DNA of 64,000 nt from an alpha proteobacterium BAL199 (GTDB lineage Bacteria; Pseudomonadota; Alphaproteobacteria; Thalassobaculales; Thalassobaculaceae): the NCBI GenBank assembly GCA_000171835.1, contig ABHC01000005.1:62001-126000 (forward strand). Reading direction: 5' to 3'. A program made the translations under genes and the position numbers. Positions within the stretch are counted from its first letter, which is position 1, and each line of letters starts with the position of its first letter. A model generated the notes under the pieces. The model saw only the letters and a list, made by a program, of their open reading frames with translations. It made no database searches and was not told the origin of the DNA. Shown one piece after another: positions 8,566 through 18,400 of the stretch.

Positions 8566-11088
8566 ATGGCGGATGACTACGCCCAGAGCCTAGGTTTCAC
8601 CGTGGACGGGCAAGAACCCGACACCTTCACGGTGTTCAGGATGCGCGGGCGCGAGGCAATCTCCGAGTTATTCCGCTTCGAGATCGAGACGGTGTCCAGC
8701 AATGCCGACCTGGACGCCGCCGGCGTCGTCGGCCAGAGCGCCTGCCTGACCCTGGGTCGCCTCGACCAGTCCCGCAAGATCTACGGGATGATCGAGCGGC
8801 TCGAACTGCAGGGCATTACCCCCCAAGGCGACTATATCTATCGGATAATCCTGGTGCCGCGCCTGCAGAAACTGGCGTTGACACGGCAGAACCAGATCCA
8901 CGGTACCACCGCCGAGATGTCGGTTCGCGAAGTCCTGAACGACGAGTTGACGGCCGGGTCGCTCAAGGGCGCGCCGGCAGCCAAGGTGTCGGGACGGCTC
9001 GGACTGAACGACTTCGAGCTGCGGCTGAGCCAACAGTATCCGATGCGCGACTACATCGTGCAGTACGACGAGAGCGATTTCGCCTTCATCTCCAGGCTAT
9101 GCGAACACTACGGAATTTTTTACTTCTTCGCCCATGAGAACGGACGGGACACCGTCGTGTTCGGCGATTCCCGGATCACCTTCCCGCCGATCGAAGGATC
9201 CGGCGACATCGCCTACCGCCCGCCCAGCGGTCTCGCCAACACTGGTGCGGCCGGCGTATTCCGGTTCACCGGCAGCACCAATCTGGTGCCCGCCCAGGTG
9301 TGCCTGCGCGACTACAACTATCGGATTCCGAATCTGGCGCTCGAAGTCAACGAAGTGGTCGATGCCGACGGACACGGCGTCGTCGTGGAGTACGGCTCGC
9401 ATTTTCGCAACCCGCAGGAAGGCCGAGACCTGGCCCGGGTGCGGGCCCAGGAACTGGCCAGCCGCAAGCGAGTGTTCGACGGTGAGAGCGACAGCGTCCA
9501 TCTGACTGCCGGCGCGGTGTTCGACCTGACCGACCACTTCCACTCCGACTTCAATGCCGGCTACTTGGTCACTTGGATCGAGCACGAGGCGACCCAGGCT
9601 CTGCCGGGCATCGCCGAGTTCGCCGGGCCCGACCATCAGACGTCCTATCGCAACCGCTTCGAATGCCAACCGAAGGCGGTCGAGTTTCGGCCGGCCCGGG
9701 TCACGCCCAAGCCGAAGATCCCCGGTTTGACGAACGCCATTGTCGATGCCGCCGGCGGAGGGCAGCGTGCCGAGATCGACTCCACCGGCCGCTACAAGAT
9801 CCGCCAGCAGTTCGACCAGCGCGGCGAAGCCGCCGGCCAGGCGTCGCGCTACATGCGTAAGGCCGAGCCCTACGGCGGCGCCAACACCGGCATGCACTTC
9901 CCGCTGCTCAAGGACACCGAGGTGATCTTGGCCTGCGTCAACGGCGACCCGGACCGGCCAATCATCGTCGGCGCCATGCAGAACCAGCAGTTCCCAAGCG
10001 TGGTCAGTTCCGGCAGCAACACCATGAACCGGCTGCGCACCACCAGCGGTGCGCTGTTCGAGATCGATGATGGCCCAGCCTCTGGCGGCGGTGGCGGCAG
10101 CGCGGGGACCGGCGCCACGCTGGCCCCGCAGCGGGCGCTGGAAGGAACGAACGGCTCGGCAACCGCACCCGGGAAGCCGACCGCCCAGGCACTGGCAGCT
10201 CAGCGCGCAGAAGCCGACATCCAAACCTCGGGAGGAGCGACGTCATCCTATGCCCGCCTCCAGGTGACATCCGGTACCGACAGCTACTGGCGGCTCGGCT
10301 CGGAGCCGACCGACACCTCTGAGGACACCCGGACGCCCGGGATGTCCGACATGACAGGCGGCGGTTCCGCCGGTGGCGACGGACTATTCGAATACACGGC
10401 CGGCGACCGGACCTCGCTGATCGCGGGCTCGAGTTACACTCAGGTAGACGTGAATCGCCTGGACTATGTGGCTGGCAAGCTCCGGATGAGCGCAGCCACC
10501 CACAACGCTGTGAGCAAGGGCGAGTATCAGATCGTCGCCAAAGGCCTCAGCATCGACATCAAGAAATCGGGCATTACGGACAACTCTTCGCCTGCGACGT
10601 CCGCTCCGGCCGGCGAGATCTTCATCGGATCTGATTCCCACACCAAATTCGCTATCCAAGGCGATCTCTGGCTCGGCGTGGAGGGCAGCAACTGGGAGAA
10701 GAACAACAAGGTAGCGGTATCGCAGACCTGGGGATCGACTGCCGACTTCATGATGGGCGCCGCGATCGCGATGACCTTGGGCACGGAAATAACGATCAAT
10801 CTCTCGGTCGCGATCGGTATTGCCGCAGGCATCAAGCTGGATGTCTTTCTCGGCGTGTCGTTCGACGTGCGAATTGGCCCGCTCTTTGAATTTTCGACCA
10901 GCCCTGCCGTGGAACTCGACAGCGTTCTGAAGCTCGCCAACGCGGCCGCATACGTCGGCAACTATGCTGCCTACGCAGTGGTCCGTCCGTTGGCATTGGT
11001 GTCTGAATCAGCGAAAGTCTCGGCGCGGAACATCAAGGCGGACATCGAGAGCATCGGCGCTTACCTGGGAACCAAAGTAAACGTCTAA
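8566..11088 (+). CDS. vgrG: VgrG spike protein (third, intact copy)
   Basis: 840 residues, starting at an ATG preceded by AGAGGAG. It has a gp27-like module (about 1-345), OB fold (GRYKIRQQFDQ near 408, GDPDRPIIVGAMQ near 461), a Gly/Ser linker (about 500-530) and a beta-repeat region. The terminal extension of about 100 residues differs from both upstream copies: the beta-repeat is followed by an Ala-rich helical tail (LANAAAYVGNYAAYAVV). This is the only complete vgrG in the window, and it heads a co-oriented set with the DUF3540 and TPR genes. It therefore probably carries the cargo loaded by that module. No enzymatic toxin domain is recognised. Confidence 0.94.
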   Translation: MADDYAQSLGFTVDGQEPDTFTVFRMRGREAISELFRFEIETVSSNADLDAAGVVGQSACLTLGRLDQSRKIYGMIERLELQGITPQGDYIYRIILVPRLQKLALTRQNQIHGTTAEMSVREVLNDELTAGSLKGAPAAKVSGRLGLNDFELRLSQQYPMRDYIVQYDESDFAFISRLCEHYGIFYFFAHENGRDTVVFGDSRITFPPIEGSGDIAYRPPSGLANTGAAGVFRFTGSTNLVPAQVCLRDYNYRIPNLALEVNEVVDADGHGVVVEYGSHFRNPQEGRDLARVRAQELASRKRVFDGESDSVHLTAGAVFDLTDHFHSDFNAGYLVTWIEHEATQALPGIAEFAGPDHQTSYRNRFECQPKAVEFRPARVTPKPKIPGLTNAIVDAAGGGQRAEIDSTGRYKIRQQFDQRGEAAGQASRYMRKAEPYGGANTGMHFPLLKDTEVILACVNGDPDRPIIVGAMQNQQFPSVVSSGSNTMNRLRTTSGALFEIDDGPASGGGGGSAGTGATLAPQRALEGTNGSATAPGKPTAQALAAQRAEADIQTSGGATSSYARLQVTSGTDSYWRLGSEPTDTSEDTRTPGMSDMTGGGSAGGDGLFEYTAGDRTSLIAGSSYTQVDVNRLDYVAGKLRMSAATHNAVSKGEYQIVAKGLSIDIKKSGITDNSSPATSAPAGEIFIGSDSHTKFAIQGDLWLGVEGSNWEKNNKVAVSQTWGSTADFMMGAAIAMTLGTEITINLSVAIGIAAGIKLDVFLGVSFDVRIGPLFEFSTSPAVELDSVLKLANAAAYVGNYAAYAVVRPLALVSESAKVSARNIKADIESIGAYLGTKVNV

Positions 11089-11108
11089 CCAACAACACGG
11101 TAACGACC

Positions 11109-11720
11109 ATGGACGGACACTTCTCTTCAGACGGTCGGCCTCAGATCGCGGCCGAAGCAGCCCTGTTGGTTGGCCAGGTCACCGAAATCGACGGCAGCAC
11201 CCCGGTCATCCTGATCGACGAGCGCCTGGAGCGAGGCCGGCGCGCGCCGAGTTGCCTGATCGAACCGATGGCGGGCGATACGGTTCTGGTCGTTGGGGTC
11301 GACGGCGAAGCAATTGTTCTGGCAGTCCTGAGCCGTACGGCGGATGCGCCCGCGGTCCTCTCAGTTCCCGGCACCGATGCCGTAACCTTGTCCCAGCCGC
11401 AACTGGCGGTGCGGTGCGAAACGCTGGAGATGGACGCCGACCGCACTACCCTGCGCAGCCGGGTCGCCCAGGTCGCCGGCCGAACCTTGAACGCGGTGGC
11501 TGAACGGCTGGACGTCGTTGCCCGCACTCTGCGGCGCTCGGCCGACCACGAGTTCAGCCACGCCAAGACCGCGTCGCGCACCGTTGAAGGCACCGAGACC
11601 GTGACCGCCGGCGAAATGATGCTGGAGGCGCGGTCGGCCCTGACGCAGCGTGCCGGTATCGTGCTGGTGGATGCTCGCGAGGATGTGCGCGTGAACGGCG
11701 AACGCATCACCATGGGTTAA
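11109..11720 (+). CDS. DUF3540 domain protein, T6SS spike-associated
   Basis: 203 residues. The layout matches the DUF3540 family, which is found beside vgrG, DUF2169 and PAAR-like genes. A beta-rich N-terminal part includes the GDTVLVVGVDGEAIVLAVL turn. A long amphipathic middle (LNAVAERLDVVARTLRR) follows, and the C-terminal end RVNGERITMG corresponds to the usual VDGEQIHLG-type finish. The biochemical role is not established; a structural or adaptor role at the spike is inferred from repeated co-occurrence. The gene starts 20 bp after vgrG and ends 4 bp before the TPR gene, consistent with one operon. Confidence 0.8.
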   Translation: MDGHFSSDGRPQIAAEAALLVGQVTEIDGSTPVILIDERLERGRRAPSCLIEPMAGDTVLVVGVDGEAIVLAVLSRTADAPAVLSVPGTDAVTLSQPQLAVRCETLEMDADRTTLRSRVAQVAGRTLNAVAERLDVVARTLRRSADHEFSHAKTASRTVEGTETVTAGEMMLEARSALTQRAGIVLVDAREDVRVNGERITMG

Positions 11721-11724
11721 CCCG

Positions 11725-13593
11725 GTGTCAACGATGATGCGCAGCGACCCCGCCGAAGTCGCTGGCCGCCATCTGGCCGCCGGCCGGGTGACGGAAGCAA
11801 AGGCGATCTTCGAGAATCTCCTGCGCGCCGAGCCGACCCACGTGCGGGCGCTGTGCGGCCTCGGGACCATCGCCCTGCGCGGCGGCGAGGTGTCACGGGC
11901 GCTGGAATTGATCGGGCACGCCGTCGCCATTGCCCCGACCGACGGAATGACAGTCGGAAACCTCGGCGTGGTCTATCTGGCGCAAAACAAGCTGATCGAG
12001 GCCGAGGACTGCTTCAGACGCGCCCTGGATCTGGAACCGTCCCAGCCCGAGTTGCACGCCAACTTCGCCAGCACCCTGCTGGCGCGTGGCGACCGCGAAA
12101 CCGCGCTCAAGGCGCAACGCCGTGCCGTCGATTTGGCCTCGGACTCCGCGGCGCAACGCTTCAATCTGGGCAATGTGCTGGTTGCGGTCGGGCGGTCCGC
12201 AGAAGGCGCGGAGGCGTACGAATCCGCACTTGAGATCGAGCCGAATCACGTTGGCGCCCTGAACAACCTGTCCATTCTGCACAAGAAGGCCGGAAGGCTC
12301 GACGCCGCGCAGGCGTTGCTGGACGAAGCCCAGTTGCACGACCCAATGAACCCGGAACTGATGGCCAACCATGCAGACATCCTGCTGCAGCGTGGGCATT
12401 GCGACCAGGCGCTGGAAATCATGCGTCGGGCGGCAGGTCAGGCGCCCGGGAACCCTGCGCTGCAACTCTCGCTCGGCACCATGCTGATGGAACTCGGCCG
12501 TCTCACGGAAGCCGGCCAGGAGTTGGCAAACGCGACGCGCAAGGCGCCGGAAAGCCCCGACATCGCCCTTGCGCTGGGCCGGCTGCTGCGTCGGCAGAAT
12601 CAACTCGATGCAGCCCAGGCCGCTGCCGACCGCGCCGTAAATCTAAGCGTCAAACCAGGGGCCGCCGGAGTCCTGGCAACGGAACTTCTGCTGATGCGGG
12701 GTCGGTACGAGGCCGCCTGGGACAAGCTCGACGCCCTGGCGTCGCTGTCTCCGCTGCCCATTGCCGAACCCGACCTGAGTGCCTCCGTCGACCTCTCGGG
12801 CATGGAGATCCGACTGATTGCCATCGACGCCGCTACCAGCGTGTTCGCCACTCGCTTCGTTCCGGCGCTGGCAGCGCGGGGAGCGGTGCTGACGGTGATC
12901 TGCCCGCCGGTTCTGGCACGGCTGTTCACGTCGATACCGGGTGTCGACCGGGCGGTACCATCACCGGACCTGCACCTTGCCGAGCTCGGTGAGGATGGAG
13001 TGCCGACCCTGCTCCTGGACGCATTGCCGCGTCGGTTGCGGGTCACACCGGATCATCCGGCAACCACCTTGCCGAGCTTCGCGATTGAGTTGGGTGCGGT
13101 TGAAACGGCCCAAGACCCGTCGCTGCGCCGGATCGGCCTTTGGTGGGAAGGTCCCGGTCCACGGTCAGGCCTGCTTGAAGCTCTGGCCGGCGTCCCCGGG
13201 GTCCAGATCGTGTCGCTTCAGACCAGTCCCTTGCGCGACGGAGCCCGTGAACTTCTGACCGGCTTAGGTATCGCCGACCGTGGTGAAGCGATCACCGACT
13301 TCCTCGACCTTGCCACGGCCCTTCAAGAGGTCGACGTGCTGGTGACACCGGACGGGCCGGTTGCTCACCTCGCCGGCAGTTTGGGCGTTGAGACCTGGGT
13401 GTTGGTCGACTGCAACGGGTCCTGGTATTGGCCAAACGGCAGCCAGCCATCGCCGTGGTATCCGAACAGCCGGGCATTCCGGCAGTCAGTGGACGGCACT
13501 TGGACCGCCGCGCTGGAAGCCCTGCGCGCCGCACTGGCTGCCGCGCCCGCCGCACCGGACGCCGCCCCCACGCCGAGTGGAGACCCCGCATGA
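11725..13593 (+). CDS. TPR-repeat protein with a C-terminal glycosyltransferase-like domain
   Basis: 622 residues from a GTG start; ATGs 9 and 12 bp downstream are alternatives. Residues 5-320 are a run of tetratricopeptide repeats (for example AIAPTDGMTVGNLGVVYLAQ and ALEIEPNHVGALNNLSILH). The C-terminal domain carries the signature TPDGPVAHLAGSLGVETWVL near residues 540-560. Further on are an aromatic WYWPNG and a PWYPNSRAFRQ segment, all seen in the GT-B domains of bacterial TPR-glycosyltransferase-like proteins. Position between the DUF3540 gene and a small orphan, with a 4-bp ATGA overlap to the latter, ties it to the spike operon. Whether it modifies T6SS proteins or is a cargo-handling scaffold is unknown. 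Confidence 0.75.
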   Translation: MSTMMRSDPAEVAGRHLAAGRVTEAKAIFENLLRAEPTHVRALCGLGTIALRGGEVSRALELIGHAVAIAPTDGMTVGNLGVVYLAQNKLIEAEDCFRRALDLEPSQPELHANFASTLLARGDRETALKAQRRAVDLASDSAAQRFNLGNVLVAVGRSAEGAEAYESALEIEPNHVGALNNLSILHKKAGRLDAAQALLDEAQLHDPMNPELMANHADILLQRGHCDQALEIMRRAAGQAPGNPALQLSLGTMLMELGRLTEAGQELANATRKAPESPDIALALGRLLRRQNQLDAAQAAADRAVNLSVKPGAAGVLATELLLMRGRYEAAWDKLDALASLSPLPIAEPDLSASVDLSGMEIRLIAIDAATSVFATRFVPALAARGAVLTVICPPVLARLFTSIPGVDRAVPSPDLHLAELGEDGVPTLLLDALPRRLRVTPDHPATTLPSFAIELGAVETAQDPSLRRIGLWWEGPGPRSGLLEALAGVPGVQIVSLQTSPLRDGARELLTGLGIADRGEAITDFLDLATALQEVDVLVTPDGPVAHLAGSLGVETWVLVDCNGSWYWPNGSQPSPWYPNSRAFRQSVDGTWTAALEALRAALAAAPAAPDAAPTPSGDPA

Positions 13594-13952
13594 CCGAGAC
13601 CGAAGCCTGGATGCCCTCGCTCTCGAATCCGCCTGAGTTCGCCGGCCCGCTGCTGTCCGGGCTGCGTCGAGTCTTGCCGGCGATGTTCGATGCCGCCCTG
13701 CAGGCCCCGGAGCACCCGACCAAGCCGTTCTCGGCAACGATGGACGTCACCGACGACCCGTCGGCCGGCCTCACCGTGGTCGGCAGCGACCTGCAGCGCG
13801 ATGACTACGGCCCGCGCGACGCATTGTTCCTGTCGTTCCACGGCGAAGCGAAATTCAAGCACGGGGAACTGCGGGTGACCGGCGACGCAGTGCTCGACCT
13901 GGCGACCAACGCCATCCTTCGGCTACGACTGAGCGAACCAGCCGCCCTGTAG
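13590..13952 (+). CDS. Small orphan protein at the end of the vgrG operon
   Basis: 120 residues. The ATG overlaps the stop of the TPR gene (ATGA), which fixes the start; an upstream extension of the frame antisense-overlaps nothing functional and is less likely. No signal peptide, membrane helix or known motif is seen. The second half looks beta-rich (LFLSFHGEAKFKHGELRVTG). In comparable spike operons this slot can hold an effector, immunity protein or adaptor, but nothing in the sequence decides between them. Confidence 0.7.
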   Translation: MTETEAWMPSLSNPPEFAGPLLSGLRRVLPAMFDAALQAPEHPTKPFSATMDVTDDPSAGLTVVGSDLQRDDYGPRDALFLSFHGEAKFKHGELRVTGDAVLDLATNAILRLRLSEPAAL

Positions 13953-13975
13953 CTATCCCCCTAGCAGCTGCCCTG

Positions 13976-14380
13976 TCAGGCCAGAACCATCACCACCGGT
14001 TGCGCCGGGCTGATCGAGATGCCAACCATGTTCGGACTCATGCCGTTGTGGCCCGAAATGTCCAGCATGCGGGTCACAGGCGAGACCCCCTGGATCACCT
14101 TGAACGACGAGGAATAGTTTTGGCTGGGCCCCATCACCATGCCGGTCGCCACCCCCAGGTTCACACCGACATTGTCGCCCATGGTGATCGGCTGCATGGT
14201 CAGCAGATTGTGGTTCGGCATCATCATGGTGAAGACGTTGAACACAGTCGGTATCGAAACCGGACGCATTGAGAAGTTCGGATAAGGAATCGGGACCGGC
14301 ACCACCACCGGCGTCAGGCAGACGTCGGGAAACGCGAACCCGAGGGCGGGGATCGGACCTTGCGCGTTCAAGAACACCAT
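13976..14380 (-). CDS. DUF4150 / PAAR-like spike-tip protein
   Basis: 134 residues. The sequence follows the PAAR-like DUF4150 pattern closely: PDVCLTPVVVPVPIPYPNFS near the N-terminus, then TMMMPNHNLLT, ITMGDNVGVNLGVATG and a C-terminal GMSPNMVGISISPAQPVV. DUF4150 proteins sharpen the tip of the VgrG spike and can carry effectors. This one has no C-terminal toxin extension. It is the last gene of the minus-strand operon, 11 bp after the pentapeptide gene, and converges with the vgrG operon. Confidence 0.87.
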   Translation of the reverse strand: MVFLNAQGPIPALGFAFPDVCLTPVVVPVPIPYPNFSMRPVSIPTVFNVFTMMMPNHNLLTMQPITMGDNVGVNLGVATGMVMGPSQNYSSSFKVIQGVSPVTRMLDISGHNGMSPNMVGISISPAQPVVMVLA

Positions 14381-14391
14381 CGTCCCCTCCT

Positions 14392-15489
14392 CTAGCGTTG
14401 CTGCTGTCGCAGCCGGCGGTCGACCGCGATCGGGTCATAAAGTTCGGCAATCTCGCGGTCCCGGTCGGTGCCCAGCATGGTCGCCCGTCCATTGCCGTGC
14501 GCGATCGGCTCGAAGGTCGCCCCGTGCACGTTCAGACGGTAGACGTTGGCGCCAGACAGATCCACGCCGGTCAGGTCGGCATAGGAGGTGTCGGCATTGG
14601 TCAAGTCGGCGCCGCGGAACCGCGTGCCGCGAGCCGAGACCGATTTCAACTGAGCAAGCTCCATGCGGCACCCATCGAGCACCGCACCATCGAGCACCGC
14701 ACCGTCCAGCGCCGCCCCGTCGAAGATCGCGTAGGTCAGGTTCATATCCGACATAACGGCCCGGGTCAGGTCGGCCTTGATGAACAGCGACATCGGAGCC
14801 TGGGCGCCGGACAACGTGGCGCCGCTGAGCACCGCATCCTGGAAATTGGATTGCGTCAGTTCGGTCCCAGACAGGTTCGTCCCGACGAAGGACGACTTCA
14901 TGAAGTTGCAACGCGCCAGGGTGAGGCCGGACAGATCCAACCCGTCGAACTGAGCTTCCATCAACATGACGGTGTCCAGCCGTATCCCCGCCAACGGGCA
15001 TTCGCGCAGATCCGTGCCCGTCACCATGACCCGCTCCAGGTCGGCCTCGGTCAGATCGCACTTTCGGAACTCTGCCTCCAAGATGGCACACCGCATCAGA
15101 CGCGCGCCGGCGAAAGACGCCCCCGTCACCTGACCGGTGACGATGGTCATGGAGTCGGCGGAGACACGGTCGAAGCGCGCCTCGGCCAGATTGCACTTCA
15201 GGAACGAGGTCTCGCTCAGTTCCGCCTCGTCGAACCGTGCCCGGCTGAGGTCGCAATCCACGAACTTCGCGGCCTTCAGCGTGCCGCCGGCGAACCGAGC
15301 GCCGACGAAACGGCACTGCAGGAAGGTCGTGCCGTCCATCCGCACGCCCGACAGATCCACGCCATTGAAATCACATTCGAAGAAGGTCGACGCCGGCACC
15401 GACCGGCCGGCAAACGACCAGCCGACGAACGACTCCTGAAGGACCTCGCCGTCGTAGCTCAGGATCGCGTCGAGTTCATCCGGCGACAT
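14392..15489 (-). CDS. Pentapeptide-repeat protein
   Basis: 365 residues, almost entirely A(D/N)LXX-type pentapeptide repeats (FNGVDLSGVRMDG, RFDEAELSETSF, NFMKSSFVGTNLSG and many more). These predict a right-handed quadrilateral beta-helix about 60 repeats long. The start overlaps the end of the DUF2169 gene by 14 bp, so the two are translationally linked. Pentapeptide proteins recur beside DUF2169 and DUF4150 genes in T6SS islands; their exact role there is unproven. There is no signal peptide. Confidence 0.85.
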   Translation of the reverse strand: MSPDELDAILSYDGEVLQESFVGWSFAGRSVPASTFFECDFNGVDLSGVRMDGTTFLQCRFVGARFAGGTLKAAKFVDCDLSRARFDEAELSETSFLKCNLAEARFDRVSADSMTIVTGQVTGASFAGARLMRCAILEAEFRKCDLTEADLERVMVTGTDLRECPLAGIRLDTVMLMEAQFDGLDLSGLTLARCNFMKSSFVGTNLSGTELTQSNFQDAVLSGATLSGAQAPMSLFIKADLTRAVMSDMNLTYAIFDGAALDGAVLDGAVLDGCRMELAQLKSVSARGTRFRGADLTNADTSYADLTGVDLSGANVYRLNVHGATFEPIAHGNGRATMLGTDRDREIAELYDPIAVDRRLRQQQR

Positions 15490-18400
15490 TGGCAGCCCGC
15501 ATCAGGTTGGTTCCCAAGGAGTTGACACCGGTGAGGTCGCAGTTGGTCAGATCCATCTCGTCAAGATTGGCGCGGTAGAGGTTGGCGTGCCGCAGGCTAG
15601 CCCCACGCATGTCCACCCGGCGCAGCACCGCCTCGGCGAACGTCGCGGCACCGGCATCGGCCCCCGCCAGAACCGTTTCCACCAGCACAGCACGGCGCAA
15701 CGAAGCCCGGGTCAGCCGAGCGTCGGTCAGATTCACCTTGCCCAGGTCCGAGCTGTCCAATTGGGCGGCGTGAAGATCCACGCCGATCATGCTGGCCGAG
15801 TTCCAGCCGGAACCCGGCGCAATCAGATCGCGCATCACCGAGCCGTCATAGACGGCACCACCGACACTGCCGGTACCTGAGAAATTCGCCCCGGTATAGT
15901 CGCCGTCGCGCTGGGTGCAGGCTACCAGCGCCGACCGCGCGAAGGTGGTGCCGCGTGCCGACAGGCGATCCATCGTCGCCTGAAGGAAGATGCACTGGTG
16001 GAACTCGGCACCGTCGAGCACGGCCTCGACCAGGGCGGCGGTCATGAAGATCACCTTGGTGAGCCGGGCTTTCGACAGATCGGCGCGCGCCAGATCGGCG
16101 TTCAGCGCGATCACGTTCTCCATCGTGGTTGCCGACAGGTCGGCCTCCACCAGCTTCGCGGCAACGAGGCGCGCATCGGTCAGGTCCGACCGCGCAAACC
16201 GAGTGCCCTGAGCCTCGACCGTCGACAGGTTCGCGCCGCGCATCGCACAGTCGGAGAAATCCGCACCTGTCAAAACGGCACCGGTGAACACCGCGTCCTC
16301 CAGCGCCGCACCGCGGAAATTCGCGTTCGTGAGGTCGGCCTTCTCGAACAGCGCCCCGCTCAAGTCGAGTCCCGAGAAGTCGGCGCCGACCAACGTCGCA
16401 CCGGCCCAATCGCGACCGGACAAATTGCCGCCTGCCGCCAGACATTCCCGGACCGCCTGCCCGAGAAAGGCGGACGCCTCGACCCGCATCGGCTCAAGCG
16501 GTGCCAACGGCTCCGGACTGATCCGCCGTCCGGCCAGGAATCCGTCTTCAAGCTTGCCGGCCGCGTCCTCGACGCTGGCCCGCACCTGAGCCATGGCCGC
16601 CTTCTCATCCATCGCGGGCGGCGTCGGCTGGGCCGCCATCAGCGGCTTCACCATCCCGGATGTCTGCGGACCGAGTTCGTCGATCTTGGCGTTGACCGCC
16701 GCCATCGCGTCGCCCGCGGGTCCATCGAGGCCGAGTTGCTTGAGGAATGCGTCGACGCCCTCGGGATCGGCAGCATCGACCGGTCGGGTCGGTGGCTCGA
16801 CCTGGCCGTCGGCCGTCAGATCCATCCCGTTGACCTGCTCGATCAGAGGCGCGGTCATGCGGCCTTCCGGTCGGCCCTCGGCTCGGGCCTTCAACACCGC
16901 CTTCTCCTCGTCCGACAACGGGCCCTCGACTGCCCGGATCGCCTGCAGGGCGGCCACGATGTCAGCGAACGGATCTTCTGCCGGCGGGGCTTCGCCCTCT
17001 GGCACCAGTTCGGCGCGCAGGGACTCCAGGGACGGCATGCCGCCCGGCAGAACCGGCGGGGCCCCGTCCGGCGGAGATGGGAACGCCGCCGCGGCTGCTT
17101 TGATCTTGGCGGCGCTCGCGGCATCGACCAGGCTGCCGCCCGGCCCCGCCACCACGCCACTCACTTCCTTCAGCAACACAGCTGCCTGCTGCTTGGCGTT
17201 CGCAATCTCCTGATCACCATACGCCTTGAGGTTATTGAGCGCTTTCGACAAGCCCATCATGTCGACGTCCATCCGCTCAATGTCGCCGGGCGTGATGGTC
17301 GGCAGTGCAATCGGCAAGCGCGGCTTCGGGATCGACCCCGGCAACGGCGGCAGCGCCCCCACTGCTTTGTAGGCCTGCGCAACCGTCGCCTCGATGCGCT
17401 TGTCCCACTTCTCTTCGCGCTCGGCCGCCAGTGCCTCGCGCTCGGCCGAACGGTCTGCCCGGTCGATTTCCGAGATGTCGGGCCGTAGCGGCTTCTCATT
17501 GAAGAAGCTCAATGCCGCTGTTTCAGGGTCGGTTCGCTCCTTCAGCGTGCCGGCATAATGCTCGACCGAGCGCGGCGGATCGCCAAGGCGCTCATAGGCC
17601 AGCAGGGTATCGGCCACGTCCTTGCCGTCGATGTCGGCGATCTCGCACCCACCGCGGTAGATCACCACGCCTTTCAATTGGCCAGGAAACAGCACCACGG
17701 TCTCACACCGCATCTCGGTCTCGGTCAGCGTCCGGGCTCCGTCGCGCTCAAGGTTCAAGAACGCCCGGACCCGCATGCCCGGCAGGCGGCTCTGGATCAC
17801 CGGATGGTCGGGATGCATGCCGGCGATCCGGATACGCTCGTCACCGGCGAAAAACCCTGTCGCCCACTGATCGGATGGAGCTGTGTTGTAGAAGGCCCAG
17901 TCGAAGTCGACGGCATGGCCCGGGTGGTGGTTCTTCAACCAGGCATCGTCGTAGGTACCGGCGTAGCGCTGCCGTGCCGGCACCATGACGTCCATGGGGG
18001 CGACGCCGACCGGCTGCGGCGCGTGTGCCACGTCCAGGATCAGATCTGCCGCGTCTTCGATGTTCGGAAGCCGCACCCTCCGCCCCTCGGACAACGCCGC
18101 CTGCGCGGCGTAGCCGGTGCCGGTTGGGTTCGCGGCAAAGTCGGGGCCACCGAACGCCCTCTCCCACACCAGCGGCATCCGCTCGAACGGCAGTGGCTTC
18201 GTGAACACCGCCCCGTCGTTGAACAGTTCCCAGTAGCGATCGCCAAAGACGGTTAACGGTTTGCGCACCGACCCGACCGCAAACTCCACCGCCATCTGCG
18301 TCACTGCCTGCCCGCCCGGGGCCGCGGCCTCGCCGATCATTACTACCTCGCCTCTCGGTTTCGGCATGCCGACGTCGAGGGGAATGGAACCGAGCGCGCC

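Noticed and set aside
14269-17488. Two long plus-strand open frames opposite the pentapeptide and DUF2169 genes
   Set aside because: The repeats and domains on the minus strand are unmistakable; the plus-strand products are Arg/His/Gln-rich periodic shadows of the pentapeptide repeats.
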